From NCBI GenBank assembly GCA_013375475.1, contig JABXKD010000024.1, forward strand, positions 1 to 45,792: a stretch of DNA of 45,792 nt, read 5' to 3'. Position numbers and translations under genes: made by a program. The DNA is from Promethearchaeota archaeon (GTDB taxonomy: Archaea > Asgardarchaeota > Lokiarchaeia > Sigyniarchaeales > SOKP01). Within the stretch, counting starts at the first letter, position 1. Each line of letters starts with the position of its first letter. Below the pieces are notes generated by a model. That model was not told the origin of the DNA and did not search any database. It worked only from the letters and a program-made list of their open reading frames with translations. Positions 15,079 through 24,952 of this stretch are shown in pieces.

Positions 15079-16869
15079 TTATTCAAGTGTTTTTTCAAAT
15101 TCGTTAATAAATTCCTCGATTTGCTTTATCCCGAGTTTCCAAAAGTCTGGCTTAGTTATGTCCAATCCAACGAGATTGGCTAGATCGATTGGAGATAGGC
15201 TTCCTCCCGCGCTCAATAGTTGTTTAAATTTTGGGATGAAAGCTTGACCTTCTTCTTTATACACCCGATACAAAGCGAACACAAAAAGCTGAGCATACAC
15301 ATACGGATAGTTGTAAAAGCGAAAATTTGGAATAAAGTAGTGAGGTTTCATGGTCCACTCCCAAATCATTTCATCAAACCACTCAACAGAATCTCCGTAT
15401 ATTTTATCCCGTCCTGCACACCAATACTTTGATATAGTTTGTCCATCTAGATTTTCACCATTTTCGATCGCGTTATAAAGACTTTGCTCAAAAAATACTC
15501 TTGCACTTACTTGAAATGCAGCTTGACCCGTATCGTCTAAAACATGAGCTAAGATTGCCCTTTTTTCATCTTTAGTTTCTGCTTTAGTTAATAAAAGATC
15601 GGTCATTAATAATTCACCAAATGTAGAGGCTGTTTCCGCAACGGTATATCCTGGATGTAGGTTGAAAAATGATTGCTCAGCCATTGCAAGGTAATCGTGA
15701 ACAGCATGTCCGAGTTCGTGAGCGAGAGTGTAAATCTCGTTTAAAGCTCCCGTGAACGACTGCAAAATATAAGCGGTTTTTCCATTATACCATGAAGCAC
15801 AATAGGCTCCGTTTCGTTTTCCTTTCCTTACAGATGCGTCAATATGATTTCTATCGAACATATCGCTAACGTATTTTTTAAAATCATCGTCTACGGTTCC
15901 GTAGGCTTCCAATGCAAGTTCTTTTGCTTCTTCCCAGGATCTCTTTTTCATTGAGGGTGCTTCTAAAGGAGCTCGAACATCAGCACAAGTAAGTTTAGGT
16001 AAATCCATAACTTTCGCTTTTAATCGTAGGTATCTTTGATAAACACCGACATTTTCTTCAATAACCCTCATTAGGTTATCTATGACAACTTGGGTTGTGT
16101 CATTAATAATAAGGCTATGATGCATTGGGCTGTCGTAATTGCGTCTTTTAGTGTTTTTCATCCAATCTGAGCAAATACTCCTAAGAGCTGAAGAAAATAT
16201 TTCCTGATTCTTACCGAGTAAACCATATATAGCTTTGTTAGTTGATATTCTCGTTGACCTATCAGGATGAGTAATTAGACTATTAGCTTCTCCGTAGGAT
16301 AATTCCTTCATTACGCCTTCGACCATAACTTGAAATTCCCTTGTGTTAAGCCATTTACCCTGCAATTCGCTCCATGCTCTTATTCCATACTGATCTTTTT
16401 CTAGAATTAATTGTTCTTCGATTTCCGAGAGTAAGTGAGGAACGCTTCTTTTAATCTTCTCTAAATAATGTTTATAATCTTTGAGGACTGGACTATCAAT
16501 TAATTCAGTTTTATTTTGAACTAATTTTCCAATTTCGAGTGTGAAGAAGGCTAAAGTTTTTGAGGTTTCAGTTACAAAATCATCAACTTTCTTTTTCAGT
16601 GCTTCTGACTCCGGAATTGTCATATTCGCGTCGTAATTCAAGTGAGCATAAGTTTGTAACCCATCGATATCAGCATCGAATACTTCTTGCTTTATAAACA
16701 GAACATATAGGTCTTCAGCTGAAAAAGTTGCCGTGTTAATCTTCCCTTTATATGTTGCTACAAATACGTCAACCAGCTTCTGTAATGTGTCTATATTTTT
16801 GGAAATTCTTGGATCGTCATGACTCGAGAAGATCTCAGATAAATTCCACGCAATTTCATTTTCTGTCAT
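15079..16869 (-). CDS. pepF: Oligoendopeptidase F-like peptidase (M3 family)
   Basis: The 596-aa protein is a full-length M3B peptidase. The zinc motif H384-E-L-G-H388 (in LAHELGHAVHDYL) is present, with the third ligand in the downstream TVAETASTFGE helix. The N-terminal half is the long helical cap that narrows access so that only short peptides enter. No signal peptide is present, so it probably degrades imported peptides in the cytoplasm, releasing amino acids that the dehydrogenases nearby could oxidise. It and the downstream guaA gene face the same way but are about 90 bases apart, with no clear operon. Confidence 0.93.
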   Translation of the reverse strand: MTENEIAWNLSEIFSSHDDPRISKNIDTLQKLVDVFVATYKGKINTATFSAEDLYVLFIKQEVFDADIDGLQTYAHLNYDANMTIPESEALKKKVDDFVTETSKTLAFFTLEIGKLVQNKTELIDSPVLKDYKHYLEKIKRSVPHLLSEIEEQLILEKDQYGIRAWSELQGKWLNTREFQVMVEGVMKELSYGEANSLITHPDRSTRISTNKAIYGLLGKNQEIFSSALRSICSDWMKNTKRRNYDSPMHHSLIINDTTQVVIDNLMRVIEENVGVYQRYLRLKAKVMDLPKLTCADVRAPLEAPSMKKRSWEEAKELALEAYGTVDDDFKKYVSDMFDRNHIDASVRKGKRNGAYCASWYNGKTAYILQSFTGALNEIYTLAHELGHAVHDYLAMAEQSFFNLHPGYTVAETASTFGELLMTDLLLTKAETKDEKRAILAHVLDDTGQAAFQVSARVFFEQSLYNAIENGENLDGQTISKYWCAGRDKIYGDSVEWFDEMIWEWTMKPHYFIPNFRFYNYPYVYAQLFVFALYRVYKEEGQAFIPKFKQLLSAGGSLSPIDLANLVGLDITKPDFWKLGIKQIEEFINEFEKTLE

Positions 16870-16958
16870 AAATATCAGAATATTAAATTTCTAATAAATA
16901 AAAGTGTTTTCTAGGTGGAGAATTGATCCTATTAAATAATTCAGATATAATGAACAAA

Positions 16959-18518
16959 CTATTCGTATTCGATTGTACTTGGCGGTTTATTTGAAATATC
17001 GTATACTACACGGTTTATTCCTTTTACCTCGTTGATAATCCTTGTTCCAATTTTTTCTAACAGGTCCCAATCTAATTTAGCGAAGTTAGCCGTCATTACA
17101 TCTAACGACTCCACCACTCTTATAGAACAAATATATTCATAGGTGCGGAAGTCACCCATGATCCCCACGGTTTTTAATGGTAAGAACACACAGAAAGCTT
17201 GCCAAAGACTATCGTATACTCCTGCTTTATTAATTTCTTCAATTAAAATTTCATCTGCGTTTCTTAGAATACTTAATTTATCCTTTTCGATAGGGCCAAT
17301 AATTCTTACAGCTAACCCTGGTCCTGGAAATGGATGCCGTTTGATAATATTTTCTGGTAAACCTAATTGTAACCCGATTTTTCTAACTTCATCTTTATAT
17401 AAATCTTTCAGAGGTTCAATAATTTTAAGCTTCATATCATCTGGCAAGGTTAAATTGTGATGAGACTTTATTTTTGCTGATACGTTACTTGTTGCGCTCG
17501 TTTCTACGCGATCGGGGTAAATTGTTCCTTGGGCGAGGTATTTTATATCTGGATGCGCTTTTTCTAGTTCGATTGTCTTGTTCTCAAAGACTTCAATGAA
17601 TGAGTGGCCAATGATCCGCCTTTTTTCTTCTGGATCCTCAATATTTTTTAACCTTTCCAAAAATAAATCTTCAGCATCAACATAGTGGAAATTTTCGAAT
17701 TTTAAAACTTGCTGAAATGTTTCTTGTACCTCAATTTCCTCGTTTTTTCTTAATAGGCCATTATTTACAAATATGCTATGTAAGCGGTTTCCTATAGTTT
17801 TTTGGAGTAATACTGCTACAACCGAGGAATCAACCCCTCCACTTAATCCCAAAATAACGCGATCAGACGGACCGACTTCAATTTTAATCATTTCAATCGT
17901 CTTTTCGATCCAATTCTCAAGTTTCCATTCCTTTTTAGCGTGAACTATTTTTTCAACAAAATTTTCTAAAATAGTTGTCCCCTTTTCAGTATGTATAACT
18001 TCAGGATGGAATTGTACGCCATATAAGCTTAAATTATCATTTGCATAGGCTGCTATAGGGCAAGTACTTGTTTTTGCTAAAATTTCGAAACCCTCAGGCA
18101 TAATTTCTACTTGATCGCCGTGAGACATCCACACGATCTCTTCTTTCTCTAAAGAATCTAATAATCTCTTGGACTGAAGGATATCTAATTTTGTTTTTCC
18201 ATATTCTTTATGAGTAAATGGCTTAATTTTTCCTCCTAATTGATGAATTATTAGATGAAATCCATAGCAAATTCCTAATACTGGGATTTTTTCATTAATT
18301 GTATAATTAAGGAATTCTTCTCTAAGTTGAGGGCTATTCTCTTCGTAAACGCTACTCGGTCCTCCTGAAAGCACAATTCCCCTTGGTTTATGCTGTTTTA
18401 ACTCATCAATTGAAATATCGTTTGGCAAAATCTCGGAATAAACACCATGTTCCCTAATACGTCTAGCGATTAAATGAGTGTATTGGGAACCCATATCTAT
18501 TATACAAATTTTATCCAT
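16959..18518 (-). CDS. guaA: GMP synthetase, single-chain (glutaminase + ATP-pyrophosphatase)
   Basis: This 519-aa enzyme makes GMP from XMP, ATP and glutamine. The glutaminase domain has the nucleophile Cys84 (LGICYGFH) and a His-Glu pair in GVQFHPEV (about residue 170). The ATP-pyrophosphatase domain carries the PP-loop LGLSGGVDSS (about residue 222), and the C-terminal dimerisation/XMP-binding part has RHPFPGPGLAVR and ends STIEYE. Many euryarchaeotes encode these two halves as separate genes, so the fused, bacterial-type form is worth noting. All catalytic parts look intact. Confidence 0.97.
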   Translation of the reverse strand: MDKICIIDMGSQYTHLIARRIREHGVYSEILPNDISIDELKQHKPRGIVLSGGPSSVYEENSPQLREEFLNYTINEKIPVLGICYGFHLIIHQLGGKIKPFTHKEYGKTKLDILQSKRLLDSLEKEEIVWMSHGDQVEIMPEGFEILAKTSTCPIAAYANDNLSLYGVQFHPEVIHTEKGTTILENFVEKIVHAKKEWKLENWIEKTIEMIKIEVGPSDRVILGLSGGVDSSVVAVLLQKTIGNRLHSIFVNNGLLRKNEEIEVQETFQQVLKFENFHYVDAEDLFLERLKNIEDPEEKRRIIGHSFIEVFENKTIELEKAHPDIKYLAQGTIYPDRVETSATSNVSAKIKSHHNLTLPDDMKLKIIEPLKDLYKDEVRKIGLQLGLPENIIKRHPFPGPGLAVRIIGPIEKDKLSILRNADEILIEEINKAGVYDSLWQAFCVFLPLKTVGIMGDFRTYEYICSIRVVESLDVMTANFAKLDWDLLEKIGTRIINEVKGINRVVYDISNKPPSTIEYE

Positions 18519-18682
18519 GTGGCATTGACTTCTTTACTTACTAAATTAAGATATAATTGATTGGAATCAATAATTAATTTTCTCAATATAAAATATATAT
18601 AATGCAACTCTAATGGGGTGAATTATTATTTTATCTTTAGGCACCCTAGAACTTGGAAGATGATTTTTCTCCAGCTCTCAAA

Positions 18683-19576
18683 TTATTCCTTTGATTTGAT
18701 TCTTCTCTTTCTTTTTATTCTCTTATATATTTTAATTGCAATAAAAACGAGCGCTAGATTTGCACCAACATAACACCCAAGGATAATAAATGCTCCTGCA
18801 AAACCCCAAAAACGGTGAAAAGGATAGTAATATGAGATATAAACACTATTTATCATTATACTTTCGTCTACCCAATCCCACGTATAACTTTCACCATTTG
18901 AAAAGTTCGAAACAGTAAAATTGTAATTATAGATATCCGTATTGTTTGAATATGAATCAGGCAACTTTCCATATGTTTTGAATTCAACGCGTTCAGTTAT
19001 TGTTCCATTCCATGCACGAGAAGTACCAACATCATAATAAATGGTTAATCGATCATCAGAATTAGGTTGATCTATATATGCATCAAAACTATATTCTACT
19101 TTAACAGACGAATTTTCAGGGAACGTAACATTGACCAAAATAAAGTTCCTCCTATTCGACATTCCTAATCCTACTGAATCTAAATACTCATCCCATGGAT
19201 CTGACCAATGAAGCTGAATAAATTTGAATGGTTTTATAGTATTATCTATTTTTATCACACAAGTTGACTCCAGATTTTTAAATTCCTGTGAAAAAGGAGC
19301 AGCAAGCGTAATATTCTGAGTAGTATCTGGATTATAAATAGTATAGTTTCCCTTGAAACCGATATCTATTCTATTGTATTGCTCTTTATAATTAACATCA
19401 AAGACGACGCTTGCGTTTGTCATTATTAAAGAGCATTTTTCCTCAGGAAACAAATTTCCCGTCCCAGTATATTTTACTGATATAAGGTCTGCTTTAAAAG
19501 TAGGTATAATCATTGTGAGGGATATCATCATGATAATAAAAATAAAGAAATAATTTTTCATCCTATTTTTTTGCAA
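18683..19576 (-). CDS. Surface-exposed membrane protein of unknown function (297 aa)
   Basis: An N-terminal hydrophobic signal segment (about residues 8-28, FFIFIIMMISLTM) is followed by a roughly 220-residue extracellular region rich in beta-strand patterns, aromatic residues and N-x-S/T sites (more than ten). A C-terminal membrane helix (about 260-285) ends in a strongly basic cytosolic tail (KIYKRIKRKRRIKSKE). That is the topology of a type I membrane protein, probably N-glycosylated in archaea. I do not recognise the fold. It diverges from the first glutamate dehydrogenase gene across a 400-base gap. Confidence 0.7.
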   Translation of the reverse strand: MQKNRMKNYFFIFIIMMISLTMIIPTFKADLISVKYTGTGNLFPEEKCSLIMTNASVVFDVNYKEQYNRIDIGFKGNYTIYNPDTTQNITLAAPFSQEFKNLESTCVIKIDNTIKPFKFIQLHWSDPWDEYLDSVGLGMSNRRNFILVNVTFPENSSVKVEYSFDAYIDQPNSDDRLTIYYDVGTSRAWNGTITERVEFKTYGKLPDSYSNNTDIYNYNFTVSNFSNGESYTWDWVDESIMINSVYISYYYPFHRFWGFAGAFIILGCYVGANLALVFIAIKIYKRIKRKRRIKSKE

Positions 19577-19977
19577 ATAAATCCCTCTTGCTTTAAGACT
19601 TGATTATACTAATGAATAATTCAAATTAATATACAAAAAGAAAAGTTAATTTAAAACATTGATCCTAAGCTTTACCGGTAAGCAATGAAGATTAACTAGT
19701 TATCTACTATTCTAATGGATTATCCAATTTAAAGTACAAGAAGTTAAGTTAATTTAAAATACTTTTATATTCTTTGAGGAAGTATAAATTTCTATTACTA
19801 TTAATTTAAATTTTTAAATTCATAATTTATGAAAAATCTTTTCTTTTTTTTGTTTTAAAATGAACAAAAATACAATTTTTACCATTAATTGATTATTTTA
19901 TTAAAAATAATTTAATTTTAAATACAAGATTAAATTTACATAATCAGAATAATAATAATAATTTAGAATTTGAAACT
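19577..19977. other. 401-base intergenic region with two palindromes, divergent promoters
   Basis: Apart from the two palindromes listed separately, it contains a loose repeat AGTTAATTTAAAA near 19644 and again near 19747. These lie beside likely promoters of the surface protein and GDH genes. No ORF worth listing is seen. Confidence 0.4.
19672..19702. promoter_or_regulatory. Pair of 10-bp palindromes, centres 21 bp apart
   Basis: TTACCGGTAA (19672-19681) and TAACTAGTTA (19693-19702) are both perfect palindromes. Their centres are 21 bp apart, two helical turns. Such spacing suits a regulator binding as two dimers on one DNA face. The first is notably GC-bearing in very AT-rich DNA. Confidence 0.4.
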
Positions 19978-21228
19978 ATGATAATAAACCCATATGAAAG
20001 TGCAAAAAAAAAAATCGATATAGCAGCAGAATTAATTAATTTGCACCCGAATACATTGGAATATCTAAAAAAGACGGAAAGATCGCTAGTTGTTTCTATC
20101 CCAATAATGATGGACGATGGTTCTTTCGAAATTTTTGAAGGATTCAGAGTTCATCATTCTACCTTACTAGGTCCAGGAAAAGGAGGTGTAAGATATTCTC
20201 CAAATGTTACTCTTGATGAGATGAAAGCTTTAGCCCTCTTGATGACATTTAAGACTGCTTTATTAGGGTTACCTCTTGGCGGTTCTAAAGGTGGTATAAG
20301 AGTCGATACTAAAAAGTTATCTGAGAAAGAATTAGAGAATTTAACAAGAAGATATACCATGGAAATTATCAATATGATTGGACCAGATAAAGATGTTGCT
20401 GCACCTGATATGTACACCGATTCGCGTATAATGGCTTGGATGATGGATACATATAGTATGCAAAAAGGGAGAACTATCCCTGGAGTAGTTACTGGTAAAC
20501 CGATTGAGATTGGGGGCTCTATAGGAAGGACTGAAGCTCCTGGTACAGGAATGATTTATTTACTAGAGCATTTATGTCAAAAACTAAATTATAATTTGAA
20601 AAAAATGAAAGTTGTAATTCAAGGTTTTGGAAAAGTGGGATCTATCGTTGCTAAACAATTATGTAATAATTCCTGCAATGTTATAGCAATTTCTGAAGAA
20701 GAAGGAGGGATTTATTCACCAAATGGATTAGATGTAGACGCATTAATTAAATGGAAACAACAAGGTAATCTATTAAAAGATTATGTAGATAAAAATGCAA
20801 GCCCAATAACTAATGACGAATTATTAAGCACTGAATGTGATGTTTTAATTCCTGCTGCTATTGAAAATCAGATTTATAGCAGAAATGCTGATAAGATAGA
20901 TTGTAAAATAATTTTAGAAGGAGCAAATAGTCCAACAACTTCCCAGGCAGATAAAATCTTGGAGGAAAAAGAAGTAATAGTTGTTCCAGATATCCTTGCA
21001 AATAGTGGAGGAGTATGTGTATCTTATTTTGAATATATTCAAGATATACATAGTTATTTCTGGAAATTAGATCGCGTTAATAGAGAAATGAAGACTATTC
21101 TTGTTGACACGTTTGAGGAAGTATTTAAATTTTCAGAAAAAACGGATTCATCACTCAGAACGGCAGCATATGCTATTAGCGCAAATAGATTAGCAAAAGC
21201 ACATGAATTAAGAGGGTTATTTCCATAA
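19978..21228 (+). CDS. gdhA: Glutamate (Glu/Leu/Phe/Val-type) dehydrogenase, paralogue 1
   Basis: The 416-aa protein has the substrate domain (RVHHSTLLGPGKGGVRY, then LPLGGSKGG with the catalytic-site Lys) and the NAD(P)-binding Rossmann domain with QGFGKVG near residue 218. It reversibly converts glutamate to 2-oxoglutarate and ammonia. The catalytic-Asp segment reads AAPDMYTD, whereas paralogue 2 has the more usual PAPDVNTN. The Rossmann segment after strand 2 is ISEEEGGIY rather than the usual VSD-x-x-GGIY, so this copy may differ in cofactor or substrate. The two genes are tandem, 86 bases apart, and could be co-transcribed. Confidence 0.93.
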   Translation: MIINPYESAKKKIDIAAELINLHPNTLEYLKKTERSLVVSIPIMMDDGSFEIFEGFRVHHSTLLGPGKGGVRYSPNVTLDEMKALALLMTFKTALLGLPLGGSKGGIRVDTKKLSEKELENLTRRYTMEIINMIGPDKDVAAPDMYTDSRIMAWMMDTYSMQKGRTIPGVVTGKPIEIGGSIGRTEAPGTGMIYLLEHLCQKLNYNLKKMKVVIQGFGKVGSIVAKQLCNNSCNVIAISEEEGGIYSPNGLDVDALIKWKQQGNLLKDYVDKNASPITNDELLSTECDVLIPAAIENQIYSRNADKIDCKIILEGANSPTTSQADKILEEKEVIVVPDILANSGGVCVSYFEYIQDIHSYFWKLDRVNREMKTILVDTFEEVFKFSEKTDSSLRTAAYAISANRLAKAHELRGLFP

Positions 21229-21314
21229 TTGTGTGCATTTTAGTTTATGAGGTATAAGCAGAATTTATTATAAAAAATAAAAAAAATAAAAAAAAATAAA
21301 AAAAGTGTAATATA

Positions 21315-22565
21315 ATGGCCTTAAATCCTTTTGAAATGGCAAAAAAGCAGATTGAAATTGTAGCAGGAGTGATAGATTTAGATCCATATATTCTAAAATA
21401 TCTAAAAAGAGTAGAACGTTCTTTAATCGTTTCTATTCCAATTATGATGGATGATGGGACTGTCAGAATCTTTGAAGGTTATAGGGTTCATCATTCAACA
21501 ATCAGAGGACCGGGGAAAGGCGGTTTACGATACTCTTTAGGTGTTAATCTTGATGAAGTTAAAGCTTTAGCAACATGGATGTCATGGAAAACTAGTCTTT
21601 TAAACTTACCTTTAGGGGGTTCTAAAGGTGGTATATGCGTTGATCCTTTCAAATTGTCTAAAAAAGAGCTCGAAAGACTTACAAGAAGGTTTACTGCTGA
21701 AATAATTAACTTCATAGGACCAGATATTGATATTCCAGCTCCAGATGTAAATACTAACCCACAAATTATGGCTTGGATAATGGATACATATAGTATGCAA
21801 AAAGGGCGTTCTGTTCCTGGCGTTGTAACTGGAAAACCCGTTGAAATTGGCGGTTCTGTTGGCAGAGCAAACGCTACTGGAATGGGCTTGTTTTTTGTAC
21901 TTCAGGGTTTAGTTGAAAAACTAAGATTAGACTTAAAGTCTTTAAAGATTGTAGTTCAAGGATTTGGTAATGTGGGAGGTACGATTGCTGAACTCCTTTA
22001 TAAACATGGATGTAAAATTATTGCCGTTTCAGATATATCAACGGGAATTTTCTGTGAAGATGGTTTAAACATGGAGAAACTATTAGAATGGGCTAATCAA
22101 GGTAATTTGTTAAAAGATTACAAGAACAATAATTATAATCTTATCAGTAACGACGAGCTACTTACATTAAAATGTGATGTATTAATCCCCGCAGCTATAG
22201 AAAATCAAATTACAGAAAAAAATGCAGAAAAAATTAACTGCAAAATAGTTTTAGAAGGTGCTAATGGGCCTACAACTCCAATTGCTGACGAAATTCTATT
22301 TGAAAAGGGGATACATGTAATACCAGACATTCTTGCCAATAGTGGTGGTGTTTGCGTCTCGTATTTCGAGTACATTCAAGATATCAATTCGTATTTTTGG
22401 AAGCTCGATCGGATTAATGCAGAGCTTAAAAGAATAATAATTGAAGCATTTGAAGAAACGTACAAAATCTCGGAAGAGAGAAAGATAAATCTTCGAACAG
22501 CAGCTTACATAATAGCAGTTTCAAGAATTGCAAAAGCAATTGAATGGAGAGGAATTTTTCCCTAA
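21315..22565 (+). CDS. gdhA: Glutamate dehydrogenase, paralogue 2
   Basis: Same length (416 aa) and clear homology to the gene before it. Canonical motifs are present: RVHHSTIRGPGKGGLRY, LPLGGSKGG, PAPDVNTN with catalytic Asp, and QGFGNVG as the nucleotide-binding loop. The pair could form hetero-hexamers or serve opposite directions (assimilation and breakdown). The intergenic stretch is a run of TAAAAAA-like units (about 21270-21304). A T8 terminator follows the stop. Confidence 0.94.
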   Translation: MALNPFEMAKKQIEIVAGVIDLDPYILKYLKRVERSLIVSIPIMMDDGTVRIFEGYRVHHSTIRGPGKGGLRYSLGVNLDEVKALATWMSWKTSLLNLPLGGSKGGICVDPFKLSKKELERLTRRFTAEIINFIGPDIDIPAPDVNTNPQIMAWIMDTYSMQKGRSVPGVVTGKPVEIGGSVGRANATGMGLFFVLQGLVEKLRLDLKSLKIVVQGFGNVGGTIAELLYKHGCKIIAVSDISTGIFCEDGLNMEKLLEWANQGNLLKDYKNNNYNLISNDELLTLKCDVLIPAAIENQITEKNAEKINCKIVLEGANGPTTPIADEILFEKGIHVIPDILANSGGVCVSYFEYIQDINSYFWKLDRINAELKRIIIEAFEETYKISEERKINLRTAAYIIAVSRIAKAIEWRGIFP

Positions 22566-22567
22566 CC

Positions 22568-22575
22568 TTTTTTTT
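22568..22575 (+). terminator. Oligo-T terminator after the GDH pair
   Basis: Eight T begin three bases after the stop of the second dehydrogenase, in the short gap before the convergent permease gene. Confidence 0.5.
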
Positions 22576-22589
22576 CTCTATGATTTTTT

Positions 22590-23885
22590 TTATGTAAATA
22601 GAATTATGATAAACAGATATCCCATTGCACTTACTATATGAATTATAGCAAAAACAGCTCCAGTTTTTAATAACCGCTTATATCCCAAATTCTCAACGCC
22701 ACTATCTTGTGCTACCTTAAGAGTCATTAGATCTGCAGCTGCACCCTGGGGGATAAGGTTTCCACCGATATTAATAGCAATAATAAATGCAAAGAAAAGA
22801 GGGGCAGAAGGAAAGTTAAAATTAGTAATGAGAGTTTGAATGATAGGTATGAAAATTAGTGCAGTAGGTGTATTAGCAACGAAACCTGAAATTAAACTTA
22901 CTAAAATAAGAATAAAGAATGCTATCAATATAGGATCGAATAATTCGAAAGGGATAGAAGTAAAGATTTCTGTAAATCCCGCTCTTAAAAGGCTCCCAAT
23001 TATTACATACAAAGAAATGAAAAAGAAAATTATTTCCCACTCAATATCTTTTAATAATTCTCCCATGGGTTTTTTAGTGTAACTCCTGTTTACAATAACA
23101 AGTATTAGGGCTGCAATAATTGCCGTTAAGTATAAAATTGGCAAAATCATAAAAAAAACGATGGTAACAATAATCGCAAAACTATTGAAATAGAACATCT
23201 TTTTATTTTTGATCATAACATCTGCATTAACGAGCTCAAGAACGAATTTTTTCGTTTGTTCTTCTATATCCGGCTCTTTGGAAAGTAAAAATCTATCTAT
23301 TAAGAATATTGTAAGAAATAATAAAAGAAAAGAGAAAATCCAATAATATTGGATAAAATAAAGTGTATCAAGCCTAAAAGCTGTAGAAATAATAATATTT
23401 TCTCCACTGGAAAATGGTGTTATTATAGACCCAATATTGATACAAATAGTCATTCCAAGCAAATAAGTTCCAGCTCTAATTTTTAAAAAGTGACATAGTC
23501 TCACTACCACAGGAGCTAGAATTAAAACGACAACAACATCAGAAATGACTGCAGCTAATAGCGTAGTAATTGTACAAAGAAGATAAAGAAAAATTCTGCG
23601 ATCACCTCTTGATATTTTAAACAACTTAACAGCAACATACTCCAAAACATTTGAATCTTGCGCGATTTTAGTTATTATACTCATACTAAAGATAATTAAA
23701 ATAGCTTCCCATTCTACATCGAGAATGAACTCCTCTATACCAAGTCCTAATTGAAGGCCTGTGATTGTAGCCCCCAAAAACATGCAGAATAAGGAAATTG
23801 CAACGAAATCTACTCCTTTTAGGGAATAACTTATGATGACCGCAATAAAAAGGACAAAAAGAAAAATTAGAAGTGGTAGATTCAT
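22590..23885 (-). CDS. ArsB/NhaD-type ion transporter family permease
   Basis: The 431-aa protein has about 11-12 membrane helices and shows the ion-transporter superfamily pattern of two repeats with conserved loops: ISDVVVVLILAPVV and GSIITPFSSGENI in the first half, and NTPTALIFIPI and GGNLIPQGAAADL in the second. Members carry arsenite, Na+/H+ or dicarboxylates. The family motifs are general, and I would not assign the ion. No arsA, arsR or other partner is adjacent. It converges on the GDH genes. Confidence 0.82.
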   Translation of the reverse strand: MNLPLLIFLFVLFIAVIISYSLKGVDFVAISLFCMFLGATITGLQLGLGIEEFILDVEWEAILIIFSMSIITKIAQDSNVLEYVAVKLFKISRGDRRIFLYLLCTITTLLAAVISDVVVVLILAPVVVRLCHFLKIRAGTYLLGMTICINIGSIITPFSSGENIIISTAFRLDTLYFIQYYWIFSFLLLFLTIFLIDRFLLSKEPDIEEQTKKFVLELVNADVMIKNKKMFYFNSFAIIVTIVFFMILPILYLTAIIAALILVIVNRSYTKKPMGELLKDIEWEIIFFFISLYVIIGSLLRAGFTEIFTSIPFELFDPILIAFFILILVSLISGFVANTPTALIFIPIIQTLITNFNFPSAPLFFAFIIAINIGGNLIPQGAAADLMTLKVAQDSGVENLGYKRLLKTGAVFAIIHIVSAMGYLFIIILFT

Positions 23886-24016
23886 CGGAACCTAAATGAT
23901 AGATTTAAAATTTTATTATTTAATTTAATAAATACCTTTTAATAAATCTAATGATATTATATGAATTGAAAGCTTCCTTAAATTTATTGATGGTTTTATA
24001 GATCCGGTTGAATAAA

Positions 24017-24865
24017 TTATTTAAATAGAAAAAGCTGTAAGAGAAATTTGAATAAGTTTAATTCCTTAAGTAAAGAAATATTTGAAATCAAATATTCAAA
24101 AATATTCTCTTCAATAAAATAGTGTAAGGTTACATAATACCCCTCTTCACGCTTTATCATTTCTGTGATTCTTCTTATTAAATTTATTATTTGCTTTTCT
24201 ACTACAAGCATATCGCAGTTAGTTGGATCGATGTTAATAATGTTTATGCCTGAAACACGATTAAACGAAATTTTGCTTAATTCGGGATTGTTTTGAACGT
24301 ACTGATGATTTAGGTAATTGGTAAACATAGTCTCAATTTGTTGATGTATTTTATCTTTTTTTTCAGAGGTAAAATGTCCTTCAATTACATTTATTAGTAG
24401 GTTTAATATTTGCTGAATTACACCTAATATGTCAAAATATTCAGCAATTGTTGATATATTTTCCGCTGTTAACCATTGGGAGTAAAATTCATCGATAACA
24501 TCCTTAAACGGACTAAATAGCTCCGTATTTCCTTTCCATAGATTTCTCCAGCTTTCTAAATCTTTGGAAACGTATTGTTCAAGAAAAGTTTGCTTAATAA
24601 CATTAAGGCGAGCTTTTAACATATTTGAGCTAATGTCTTTCTCACATGTTGCTACAAATAATAAATTTGAATCTTTGTCCTCTAAATATGACCATCTAAG
24701 GCCTCCCATTTCAATACTTTCTATACCTGTTTTAAGTTCATACGTAGTAAACTGGTTTAAAGCGGCTAAAAGCCCACTAATGAGATCCTCGTCTAAAGAC
24801 AAGTCCATATAAGGTTTGTACAACAGCGTGATCCCACTTTCTGAATCAAGTATCCAAATATTCAA
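24017..24865 (-). CDS. Longin-like domain protein (Asgard-type), 282 aa
   Basis: The first 100 or so residues follow the longin pattern: two short strands (IWILDSESGITLLYKPY), a helix (DLISGLLAALNQF), three strands (GIESIEMGGLRW, then the SNLLFVATCEK strand) and two helices. This fold is used by small-GTPase regulators and membrane-trafficking factors, and Asgard genomes encode many. The rest (about 130-282) is helical and ends hydrophobic (LLKELNLFKFLLQLFLF), possibly membrane- or partner-binding. No small GTPase gene is in this window. The fold call is by eye and needs structural support. Confidence 0.6.
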   Translation of the reverse strand: MNIWILDSESGITLLYKPYMDLSLDEDLISGLLAALNQFTTYELKTGIESIEMGGLRWSYLEDKDSNLLFVATCEKDISSNMLKARLNVIKQTFLEQYVSKDLESWRNLWKGNTELFSPFKDVIDEFYSQWLTAENISTIAEYFDILGVIQQILNLLINVIEGHFTSEKKDKIHQQIETMFTNYLNHQYVQNNPELSKISFNRVSGINIINIDPTNCDMLVVEKQIINLIRRITEMIKREEGYYVTLHYFIEENIFEYLISNISLLKELNLFKFLLQLFLFK

Positions 24866-24952
24866 ACTAAAACCCCGATTTTAGAGTTTATCAATAGCTA
24901 TATAAAATTACTATTTAATAAATGATTATAATTAGATAACATTATTATTAAT

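Noticed and set aside
21270..21304. TAAAAAA repeats between the two dehydrogenase genes as a CRISPR-like or satellite array
   Set aside because: Units are short A-runs without spacers; simple AT-rich slippage explains them.
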